16,439 nt of DNA from Candidatus Hydrogenedentota bacterium (GTDB lineage: Bacteria > Hydrogenedentota > Hydrogenedentia > Hydrogenedentales > SLHB01), in the NCBI GenBank assembly GCA_029262095.1, contig JAJDAB010000017.1, positions 1-16,439 of the forward strand, written 5' to 3'. The translations under genes and the position numbers were made by a program. Below the pieces are notes generated by a model, which saw only the letters and a program-made list of their open reading frames with translations, made no database searches and was not told the origin of the DNA. Numbering within the stretch: the first letter of the stretch is position 1; the number at the start of each line of letters is the position of its first letter. Positions 1 to 6,580 of the stretch are shown here, one piece after another.

Positions 1-1
1 G

Positions 2-241
2 AATAGCTACAGCGAAACGGGGGATTACGAACTCCCCAATAGCGGCTTAACGGGCAGCATATCAGCGCTGTATCACGAAGAAGGCGAGCCCGACGACACG
101 CGCCCCTGGGTTGATGTCGATCTTCCGGCCGTCGTGACCTACGCCGACTTCGCGTCAATCCGCGATCCATTTCTCGACGCCGTGCTCACGCATTGGGACA
201 AGGTCAAGACTAAGGAGAAGTCTCGCCGCAAGCAGCGATAG
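2..241 (+). CDS. C-terminal end of an unrecognised protein (partial)
   Basis: The frame starting at base 2 is open from the window edge to a TAG stop at 239-241 and gives the last 79 residues of a protein whose start lies outside the window. The fragment is rich in acidic and aromatic residues (for example YHEEGEPDDTRPW and DVDLPAVVTYADF) and ends in a strongly basic tail (KTKEKSRRKQR). I do not recognise a family. The absence of stops, a natural stop followed by a palindrome, and convergence with the next gene support a real gene. It could be the end of an enzyme or of a large structural protein; nothing visible decides this. Confidence 0.6.
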   Translation, partial: NSYSETGDYELPNSGLTGSISALYHEEGEPDDTRPWVDVDLPAVVTYADFASIRDPFLDAVLTHWDKVKTKEKSRRKQR

Positions 242-304
242 TTTCAGCTACGCTATTCACCGGCCATGGAAACGGTCGTCGACGAGTCCGAATTATTCGG
301 AAAA

Positions 305-361
305 GTCTCTTCGCGATGGCCGCTGTGCGGGCGCACGTTGATGCGGCAAACGCGAAGAGAC
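305..361. terminator. Nested palindrome between convergent genes, possible bidirectional terminator
   Basis: An 11-base perfect inverted repeat (305-315 GTCTCTTCGCG, 351-361 CGCGAAGAGAC) encloses a second stem (319-323 GCCGC with 343-347 GCGGC) and a third small one (325-328 GTGC with 333-336 GCAC, four-base loop). It lies between the stop of the left-edge gene (241) and the stop of the sigma fusion gene (387), as expected for a shared terminator. There is no clear T-tract on either side, so a factor-independent terminator is not proven; an RNA-stabilising 3' hairpin is equally possible. Confidence 0.45.
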
Positions 362-386
362 GGAGAAGGCGAATGGTCGTTGAGCG

Positions 387-3300
387 CTAGTAATTCCAGT
401 CCAATAGCTGCGTACCGCTATTGCCAAACGCGATTGGAAATGGTTCTGATGGAATTACACGGTCCTGGTCATCCGGGATATAGGCGGTAATCGTGTAGTC
501 ACCTGCGGGAATTTTGTCGAACAGGTACTGCCCGTTGGCATCGGATTGAGTGGATTGATTACCGATAAGGCCATCCGGACGCTGAAGCGTTAACATCGCC
601 CCCCGCATCGGCGAATTGTTGGCGTAGACAATGCCCGTCAATGAAGCACCGCCGTGGACAACCAACGATACTTCCGTCTCGTCACCAAATCGGAGGACCG
701 CTGCGAAATCCTGTGGCGCATATTCCGCGTGAGAAATCGCAAGAGATTGCTCCCCCTCCTGCAACGTCTCGATCTCGAAGCGCCCGTTGACATCGGTCTT
801 GGCCAACGACTGTGTTCCGCCTTGGTATCCATACGAAACAGTTGGCCGGTGAATGAATGCGCCTTGTACTGAATTACCTTCGACGTCCGTCACAACACCC
901 TTCAACACGGCCGCCGCCCGTAGCGTTATCCGCCCTGCATTCGATTCTCGTTCTTCCCGCACATCTGGGATAAGGACTAGCGCGGGCGCATGGTCCTCGG
1001 CCAAAATGATTAACGTGGTGTCGCCGATTTCGACATCGCCCAACCTGAATTCACCGGACTCGCCAGAAATCGTTCTGCCGTCCGATATCTGTGCAGGGAT
1101 ATCGTCTAGCAATCCGGCAAAGCGCGCGATACGAAAACGTTGTAGATTGTCACCGGTAACCGCACTACGGACTTGTCCGGAAACGGATCCGTGATTGGGC
1201 ATCACTAGGCGAAGGTTGTCATTCCCAGCCGCGACGCCTTCCAATTGAACTCTACTGTGTTTTCCGTGCGTGGCCTCGATTCCATAGAGTTCGTCTCCCA
1301 AGCCAACAAAGGAGAAACTACCATCGCCGCTGCTCTGAGCCCGAAGACTGCTACCTTGTTGCCCTTTCGCAGCGATATCAGCTCCGCCGACCGGTTGACC
1401 GTCCCTGTCCGTCACTATCCCCGAAAGCTCAAATCCCGATGTATCGTAGTTAATTGAAAAATTCTCGATGAGCTGCCCTTCGCGTACCTTCACAGTGGCA
1501 AGTACCGGACCAGTCGAACCACCCGGAGGTTGTACCGAGAGGTCATAGGTCCCGGGGCTTAGAAAAGCTAAGAGGTAGGTTCCCTGTCGAGACCCCGTGT
1601 AGGTATACGTCATCCCGGTACCCATTTGCGCTAATTCAGATTCTGGATCGCTTGGACTCGACCACACGTAGGTTAGTCCCGGAAGGGATTTTCCGTCGAT
1701 GCGCACATTGCCCGCTACAAACGCTCCATGAGGCAACTCCACCACGAGGTCGTTCGTACCCTCTTCGGGAACATCAAACGGACCTGCGGTGATGCGGCCA
1801 AATCCGATCGCTTCGACCCGGACAAAAACCTCGCCCGCTTCTCGAACGGTATTGAAATTGAAGTTGCCTAACCGGTCCGAGTTTGATTCGCGCCGACGCT
1901 CTCCAGAACTATTTCCAGACCACATCCTGGCCCCCGAAACCGGCCGACCATCTGTATCAACGACCTGTCCCGAGACGGGAATCCCCGTGCTCAATGCGAA
2001 GTCTGTCTCCCCTTCAATACTATCCGGCGTTACCGTGAACGTAATGGTGTGATCGCCTGCCCCGTATCCCCAGACAAGGTTGGAATGGCGTTCGACCCGA
2101 TAGGTCGCGAACGATGCATTTGGAATCGTGTAGTAGCCTGACGCATCGGTCACGACATCCTCGATTGCGACACCGAGGTCGGCCTCGACGGAGAGTCGAA
2201 CACCGGGAATGCCGTCGCCTGTTTGGCTATCGTAAACCACGCCTTCGACGTCTGTACCAAAAACGACCTGAACGTCGCCGAGATCGGCGACGCTATTCTC
2301 GACAACTGTGATTTTGGGTGGATCGTCTTTTAGAACGAGCTGTTCGCTGTAGACCCGAACGCGGTACTCCACAGGACGAAGATTTGGAATCAGCGCTACA
2401 CCATCCGTATTCGTGTACGCCTGCCCGCGATCGCCAAAGTAATCGCCTTGCAGGTGAACAATGACGCCCTCGACAGGTTCTCCGTTGGCCCGGACGACGC
2501 GGCACGAGAACGAGCCGCCTTGGGTCATGAGTACTGGAACCGGCTCTCGGCGTGATCGGATCCAATCCGTGACCGAAGGCGCGTAGCCTTCGGCTTCGAC
2601 GTAGGCTTTGATCCCCCCGATGACGACATTGTCGATGGCGATGTTACCGTTTTCGCGAAACGGGTTTGGCCAGACGTCGGTGAGCTGAGACTGCAGCGGA
2701 GTTGCCACCAATTGGTGTTGAAATATAAACGCTCTGGTGGCTACTACCGCTTCCTCCGCTTCGTTGCGGAGATCAAATTCGACGTCCGTTCTCGGGAACA
2801 TGTTCATTGGAACGGGCCAACCGGGCATGTCTTCGGTCACCGTCATCGGCCAGTTTACTCCGAGATTCCCGTTTCGGAAATTGAAGTGATATTCACCGAG
2901 CGGCAAGTTCCTGAAGAAGGCAGTGCGATCTTCGCCAATCTCCTTGGTAAACTTCAGCTTTTGGGCTGGAGCTTTTTCCCAGGGTTTCCAATTCACATGG
3001 ATCAAAGTCACTACGGCGCCAGCCGCCTTCGGTGAATCAAGATAGACAAAAAAGGCGCCGGTTCCGGGAGGGGGCGTCGGACGGTCCAAGCCGAACTCAG
3101 TAAAATCCGGCGCGCGTTCTACGGTCGTTCCCGTACTTAAAACTGCAGTTGTTACTTCGTTTTGTGCTACGACAATAGAATCTGAGTCGCCAGCGTCGGA
3201 GTCTTCGTCACTTGTTGATGCCGCTGCTAATTCTGGCGCTGAGGAGGGTGGTAGAGACCCGTTGTAGATCGATTGAACGGTGTACCAAGTGGTGGCCGCG

Positions 3301-4025
3301 CCAATTACGACAAGCGCGGCGATACCCGATAGTGCGACTGGAGAGATCGCCCACGTGGTTTTGGTTGCCGCAACATGGGCCAAAGTATTGGAATCGATGC
3401 CGCCGATGGCGGAGTTGAGCAGGCCGGTGTGAAGCTGTTGACTGGCTTCTAATTTCGCCGAATTTTCGAGTCCTGTCGCGAAGATTGCCGGTGCAACGGG
3501 CAGTCCCTTCTTGCGCAAGTCTTCACGAATGCTGTTGATACCCTTCTGGATTCGGCGTGAGATGGCTTGCCGCGAAATTCCGATCTCCTCGCCAATCGAC
3601 TCCTGGGTTCGCCCCCGTAGGTAATGTTCGATCACTGGGATACGCAAATCGTCGGGCTGATTGGCGATCGCTTCGTCGATCAGGTGCTGGACATCATCCC
3701 ATACCGCTTCCGTTTGCTCGGACTGGAAATCCGCGTAACTCGTCTCGCGCACGGCGCGGCGGCCGTCTCCTCGAAGCTTGTTGATCGCTTTTCGAGTAGC
3801 CATCGTGTGTAGCCACCCACTAAGCGATGTGCTCGCTGATACGGGCGCTTCCGCCACTTTCATGAAGCATTCCTGCGCCACGTCCTCCGCATCGGTCGCG
3901 TTTCGCAGAACGCGTAAACACGCACCGTAGACCAGTGCGGCATATAAGCGGACGATTTCGGCGAACGCGTCCGGGTCTTTCGACTCGTTCCAGCGGTTAA
4001 TCAGGGCGATGTCATGTGGACTCAC
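387..4025 (-). CDS. ECF-type sigma-70 factor fused to a membrane segment and a multi-repeat ectodomain
   Basis: 1212 residues. Residues 10-85 look like sigma region 2 (RLYAALVYGACLRVL, then DAEDVAQECF, the core-binding signature). Residues 110-175 look like region 4 with a helix-turn-helix (TQESIGEEIGISRQAISRRI). A hydrophobic stretch at 225-247 (WAISPVALSGIAALVVIGAA) is a likely single membrane pass. After an acidic Ser/Asp linker (270-285) the rest consists of beta-sandwich modules of the carboxypeptidase-regulatory or Cna-B type, at least six from about 505 to 1207, recognised by repeated pieces such as DTDGRPVSGA, DRDGQPVGGA and DVEGNSVQGA. Sigma factors of this class usually have about 200 residues. 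The start is a GTG with GGGAG seven bases upstream. I infer that the DNA-binding part is cytoplasmic and the repeats face the envelope, so signal sensing and promoter recognition sit in one chain. The ligand and the release mechanism are unknown. Confidence 0.85.
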   Translation of the reverse strand: MSPHDIALINRWNESKDPDAFAEIVRLYAALVYGACLRVLRNATDAEDVAQECFMKVAEAPVSASTSLSGWLHTMATRKAINKLRGDGRRAVRETSYADFQSEQTEAVWDDVQHLIDEAIANQPDDLRIPVIEHYLRGRTQESIGEEIGISRQAISRRIQKGINSIREDLRKKGLPVAPAIFATGLENSAKLEASQQLHTGLLNSAIGGIDSNTLAHVAATKTTWAISPVALSGIAALVVIGAATTWYTVQSIYNGSLPPSSAPELAAASTSDEDSDAGDSDSIVVAQNEVTTAVLSTGTTVERAPDFTEFGLDRPTPPPGTGAFFVYLDSPKAAGAVVTLIHVNWKPWEKAPAQKLKFTKEIGEDRTAFFRNLPLGEYHFNFRNGNLGVNWPMTVTEDMPGWPVPMNMFPRTDVEFDLRNEAEEAVVATRAFIFQHQLVATPLQSQLTDVWPNPFRENGNIAIDNVVIGGIKAYVEAEGYAPSVTDWIRSRREPVPVLMTQGGSFSCRVVRANGEPVEGVIVHLQGDYFGDRGQAYTNTDGVALIPNLRPVEYRVRVYSEQLVLKDDPPKITVVENSVADLGDVQVVFGTDVEGVVYDSQTGDGIPGVRLSVEADLGVAIEDVVTDASGYYTIPNASFATYRVERHSNLVWGYGAGDHTITFTVTPDSIEGETDFALSTGIPVSGQVVDTDGRPVSGARMWSGNSSGERRRESNSDRLGNFNFNTVREAGEVFVRVEAIGFGRITAGPFDVPEEGTNDLVVELPHGAFVAGNVRIDGKSLPGLTYVWSSPSDPESELAQMGTGMTYTYTGSRQGTYLLAFLSPGTYDLSVQPPGGSTGPVLATVKVREGQLIENFSINYDTSGFELSGIVTDRDGQPVGGADIAAKGQQGSSLRAQSSGDGSFSFVGLGDELYGIEATHGKHSRVQLEGVAAGNDNLRLVMPNHGSVSGQVRSAVTGDNLQRFRIARFAGLLDDIPAQISDGRTISGESGEFRLGDVEIGDTTLIILAEDHAPALVLIPDVREERESNAGRITLRAAAVLKGVVTDVEGNSVQGAFIHRPTVSYGYQGGTQSLAKTDVNGRFEIETLQEGEQSLAISHAEYAPQDFAAVLRFGDETEVSLVVHGGASLTGIVYANNSPMRGAMLTLQRPDGLIGNQSTQSDANGQYLFDKIPAGDYTITAYIPDDQDRVIPSEPFPIAFGNSGTQLLDWNY

Positions 4026-4052
4026 GGCGTAGCTCCCGGTGTAGCGGTTCCC

Positions 4053-4249
4053 AGTATCTATAGAATGGACACCACCAACGGGGAACTGTCAATAGGAATT
4101 AACCGCCAAGCCACCAAGAACGCCAAGGAATGCAGATCGATCTCCACGCTGTGGCCGCTCTCCTCGAAGACCTCCACCGGTAGCCTGAAATCGAGGCACC
4201 TTGTCCATTTTCAATATTGCCAGTCAAGCAATTACCCTATGTCTCGCAA
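4053..4249 (+). repeat. Intergenic dispersed repeat, copy 1
   Basis: This stretch aligns along its length with 6179-6373 in the same orientation and, more loosely, with the reverse complement of about 6425-6580. Shared blocks include AGAATGGACAC, GGGAACTGTCAA, CCAAGAACGCCAAGGAATG, CTGTGGCCGC and, at the end, TTACCCT.TGTCTCGCA. The core carries three CCAAG words at 4106, 4114 and 4123, spaced 8 and 9 bases apart. The left end is only 27 bases from the GTG start of the sigma fusion, so that gene's promoter lies inside or beyond the element. The frames that cross it have no coding character. It contains no transposase and no clear terminal inverted repeat. Confidence 0.75.
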
Positions 4250-4485
4250 GGTGCTCTTACTAGGCGGGGCAAGGACTTACGAGGGACGCGTCACAGAATC
4301 GTCACAGGCTGAAGACGACTATGGGCGGTGAACCGGAGCCTAGCACGCATCGCGGCTTCTCCTAATCTCAGCCCCCACGTCCGAAAAGTTCGCTTCAAAT
4401 TCTACCGTCGGTTAAAGTAGCTTGTTGGAATGATATAGCTCAATTACATCTGGAGAAAATTAATTGAATCCAAAAGAATCAAAGT
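4250..4485. other. Non-coding leader upstream of the nucleotidyltransferase gene
   Basis: No gene is seen here. It holds two exact CGTCACAG words (4289-4296 and 4300-4307), 11 bases apart, which is close to one helical turn and could be an operator. The DNA becomes AT-rich after about 4390, where the promoter of the downstream pair is expected, but no convincing -35/-10 pair was found. No strong Shine-Dalgarno sequence precedes the ATG at 4486. A GGAG at 4452-4455 fits a TTG that reads into an early stop, so that TTG is not a gene start. Confidence 0.4.
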
Positions 4486-5340
4486 ATGACCGATAGTCTG
4501 TCTTTCGATGCCATCCTAAAGACAGATAAGCCTCCTAGTTTTCCCATTCGAAGCGCAGTTATCCTCGCTGCTGGAATGGGTGCTCGCCTTAAAGGGCGCA
4601 CCAAGTTCACGCCCAAGAGTTTCGTGCGCCTTGGTGATAAGACGATTCTCGAAGAGTCCATTTTGCGTCTGTTAGATGTCGGAATTCAGCGAATCGTGAT
4701 TGTTACGGGTTACCTGTCTGAACAATTTGAACCGTTGAAAGCCCGGTACGGCGGGAAGGTGGAATTGGTTCACAACCCTCATTTCGCAGATTCGGGCACT
4801 CTGTATTCTTTGTCCTGTGCCCGTGAATTGGTTGAGGAATCCTTCTTGTTGTTGGAAGCGGATCTCGTTTATGAGCGCCGCGCACTGACCACATGCCTGG
4901 AACATCCAAGTGACAATGTCCTGTTGGTGGCAGGCTTTTCGAACACCAGCGACGAGTATTTTGTGGAGTCACGAAATGGCGACCTACTAACGATTTCCAG
5001 GAATCGGGAAAGTCTGGGAGCCGAGGTACGGGGCGAAATGGTTGGCATCTGCAAAATTTCGTACTCATTATTTTCTCAGATGCTACCCACTTCCGACTAT
5101 CGTTTCCAAACAACTCGCCACCTAGGCTATGAGATGGACGGACTTATTTCGGCGGCGCGCGACATGCCCATATCGTGCCCGGTTGTCGACGATCTAGTGT
5201 GGTGTGAGATCGATGATGAAACGCAGTACGCCCACGCACGGGACAACATTTATCCAGTCGTCTCGATATTGGACTCGGAAAGAGAACTTCGTGTTAGCGC
5301 TATCCTAAAAACTCGTGGCGTTCTTGGGGTGAATAATTAA
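4486..5340 (+). CDS. Nucleotidyltransferase, phosphocholine / 2-aminoethylphosphonate cytidylyltransferase-like
   Basis: 284 residues of the NTP-transferase (GT-A-like Rossmann) family. The nucleotide-binding signature is at residues 24-35 (AVILAAGMGARL), followed by PK at 43-44, the typical VIVTGY strand at 71-76, NPHFADSGTLYSL at 97-109 and LLLEADLVYE at 121-130, whose Asp is the probable metal ligand. The NPxxxxxGTLYSL and LLLExDLxYE blocks are what I expect of LicC/PntC-type cytidylyltransferases; inositol-1-phosphate cytidylyltransferases share a similar pattern. The likely reaction is CTP plus a phospho- or phosphono-alcohol giving a CDP-alcohol. The gene ends two bases before a CDP-alcohol phosphatidyltransferase, which supports this. 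The substrate is not decided: no phosphonate mutase or choline kinase is in view. The start ATG has only a weak ribosome site and adds about 20 residues before the fold. Confidence 0.85.
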   Translation: MTDSLSFDAILKTDKPPSFPIRSAVILAAGMGARLKGRTKFTPKSFVRLGDKTILEESILRLLDVGIQRIVIVTGYLSEQFEPLKARYGGKVELVHNPHFADSGTLYSLSCARELVEESFLLLEADLVYERRALTTCLEHPSDNVLLVAGFSNTSDEYFVESRNGDLLTISRNRESLGAEVRGEMVGICKISYSLFSQMLPTSDYRFQTTRHLGYEMDGLISAARDMPISCPVVDDLVWCEIDDETQYAHARDNIYPVVSILDSERELRVSAILKTRGVLGVNN

Positions 5341-5342
5341 GA

Positions 5343-6008
5343 ATGAAGATAAATCCCGGGCCTCAGCGACCACATCAGCCCACGATGCTTTCCTTTGCCA
5401 GGGATCTTCCCAATATCTGTTCGCTTGCAGGTCTGTTATGTGCCGTGTTTGCTATTTGGTACGCTATTTTGGGCAATTTCCCCGTTGCGATAATTGGAAT
5501 TCTGTGGGCAGTTTTATTTGACTGGTCTGACGGAATTGTTGCACGTCAAATGACGGGGCGAACAGATCACCATCGGGCTTTTGGGGGCCAGCTTGATTCG
5601 CTGATAGATATTGTAAGTTTTGGAGTATTCCCTGCCATTTTTCTTTTAAGTTATGGCAAGTTCAGTCCATGGTTCCTACCGGGAGCATTTCTTATTGTCG
5701 CCGCCAGCGCGATACGATTGAGTTACTTCAATATTTTCGGACTGATTGACGATAGAACCTACATGGGGCTGGCATTAGACAACAATGTTGTTGTCCTTGC
5801 TTTTGTGTTTTTGTTTGAAGGCTTTTTTAAGCATACAACTTTTTCAATAATCCTTTATGCACTATTGATAGTATTTCTGGTGGCTAATTTGGCCCCTGTA
5901 CGAACGCCGAAACTTGCCGGAAAATGGTTTCATGTTCTTATTGTCTACACCTTGGTATTGACAGGTATCTACAGTTGGATGCAGTTGAACAACGTTCAAC
6001 AAAATTGA
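5343..6008 (+). CDS. CDP-alcohol phosphatidyltransferase, PssA-like
   Basis: 221 residues, integral membrane, about six hydrophobic segments. The family signature is complete at residues 60-89: D60-x2-D63-G64-x2-A67-R68, then G81-x3-D85-x3-D89, the last Asp being the expected catalytic base. The spacer between AR and G is 12 residues rather than the usual 8. The following DSLIDIVSFGVFPA resembles phosphatidylserine synthases. The enzyme would move a phospho-alcohol from a CDP-activated donor to an acceptor at the membrane. Because it follows a cytidylyltransferase by two bases and is clearly co-transcribed, I infer that the donor is the CDP-head group made by that partner, which would differ from ordinary PssA, where CDP-diacylglycerol is the donor. 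The coding sequence is visibly more AT-rich than the flanking genes. A perfect 7-base hairpin (5984-6000) lies over the last codons without a T-tract. Confidence 0.88.
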   Translation: MKINPGPQRPHQPTMLSFARDLPNICSLAGLLCAVFAIWYAILGNFPVAIIGILWAVLFDWSDGIVARQMTGRTDHHRAFGGQLDSLIDIVSFGVFPAIFLLSYGKFSPWFLPGAFLIVAASAIRLSYFNIFGLIDDRTYMGLALDNNVVVLAFVFLFEGFFKHTTFSIILYALLIVFLVANLAPVRTPKLAGKWFHVLIVYTLVLTGIYSWMQLNNVQQN

Positions 6009-6178
6009 ACTGTAATTCTGTGCCTCGCATCTAAAAGATCGCGTAGTGTTCATGCGGCTTCGCGTCGGACGCGTCCATGATTTGGGACGCCGTCACCTTA
6101 CGCAGCTGAACCGCAAAGACTCCAAAGAGCTAATTGCGGTCACGGTCCAATGCGACGTGCTCCCCGACAACGGATCAC
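6009..6178. other. Non-coding spacer with short palindromes and a possible decayed repeat core
   Basis: No gene is seen. Inverted repeats include CGCGTC/GACGCG (6061-6073), GCGTCC/GGACGC (6071-6090) and ACCGCAA/TTGCGGT (6110-6140). The phrase AACCGCAAAGACTCCAAAG at 6109-6127 looks like a decayed form of the CCAAG-rich core of the neighbouring repeat family. Confidence 0.35.
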
Positions 6179-6373
6179 AGTTTCTACAGAATGGACACGA
6201 CCGACTGGGAACTGTCAAGGATTTAACCGCCAAGCTGCCAAGAACGCCAAGGAATGCAGATCAATCGCCAGGCTGTGGCCGCACTCCTCGAATACTCTCA
6301 GAAGAAATCCGAAACTGAGCCATCTTGTTCATTATTAATAGAGTTCAGTCAACCATTTACCCTTTGTCTCGCA
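6179..6373 (+). repeat. Intergenic dispersed repeat, copy 2
   Basis: Same family and orientation as 4053-4249, with clear similarity over the whole length. The three CCAAG words are at 6230, 6238 and 6247, again spaced 8 and 9 bases. The right end has the same TTACCCTTTGTCTCGCA block. With copy 1 it brackets the lipid-head-group gene pair as direct repeats. It also lies tail to tail with copy 3. Confidence 0.75.
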
Positions 6374-6424
6374 GTTCGAATCTTCGCCGTGGTGTCTGAT
6401 GCAACGGACATGCGTCGATCATGG

Positions 6425-6580
6425 ACAAAGTAAAGGAGAGGGAAATCGACTAGGCCTCCGGATCTTGGAGACCTCCGATCTGACTTGTGGCTCGGTTCCG
6501 CATTTCCTTCGGAAGTGCTAGAGGAAACCGGCCACATCTCAGCGACTACAACCTTGGCATTCTTGGCGTCTTGGCGGTTT
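6425..6580 (-). repeat. Intergenic dispersed repeat, copy 3, inverted and more diverged
   Basis: Read on the minus strand, the element starts right after the TAA stop of the ThDP enzyme with AACCGCCAAGACGCCAAGAA and has CCAAG words at 6574, 6566 and 6557, the same 8- and 9-base spacing as the other copies. It continues with GTGGCCG, GAAATGCGGAACCGAGCCA and more loosely to about 6425. The part 6480-6580 is well supported; the outer end is uncertain. Confidence 0.6.

Noticed and set aside
4087..4092. TTGACA on the minus strand upstream of the sigma fusion gene, a perfect -35 box
   Set aside because: No acceptable -10 lies 16-19 bases downstream; TATAGA is 24 bases away and is not kept in repeat copy 2, so the hexamer is more likely just part of the repeat.
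4014..4331. Open frame reading through repeat copy 1 (and similar ones at 6046-6338 through copy 2)
   Set aside because: The products are translations of the non-coding repeat (AKNAKE / RTPRN phrases in different frames), there is no ribosome site, and the two copies are not held in one frame.
4703..5113. 136-codon minus-strand open frame inside the nucleotidyltransferase gene
   Set aside because: It is opposite a well-supported enzyme and has no ribosome site or recognisable domain.
4053..6580. Insertion sequence or composite transposon
   Set aside because: No transposase frame, no terminal inverted repeats and no target-site duplication could be seen around the repeat copies.
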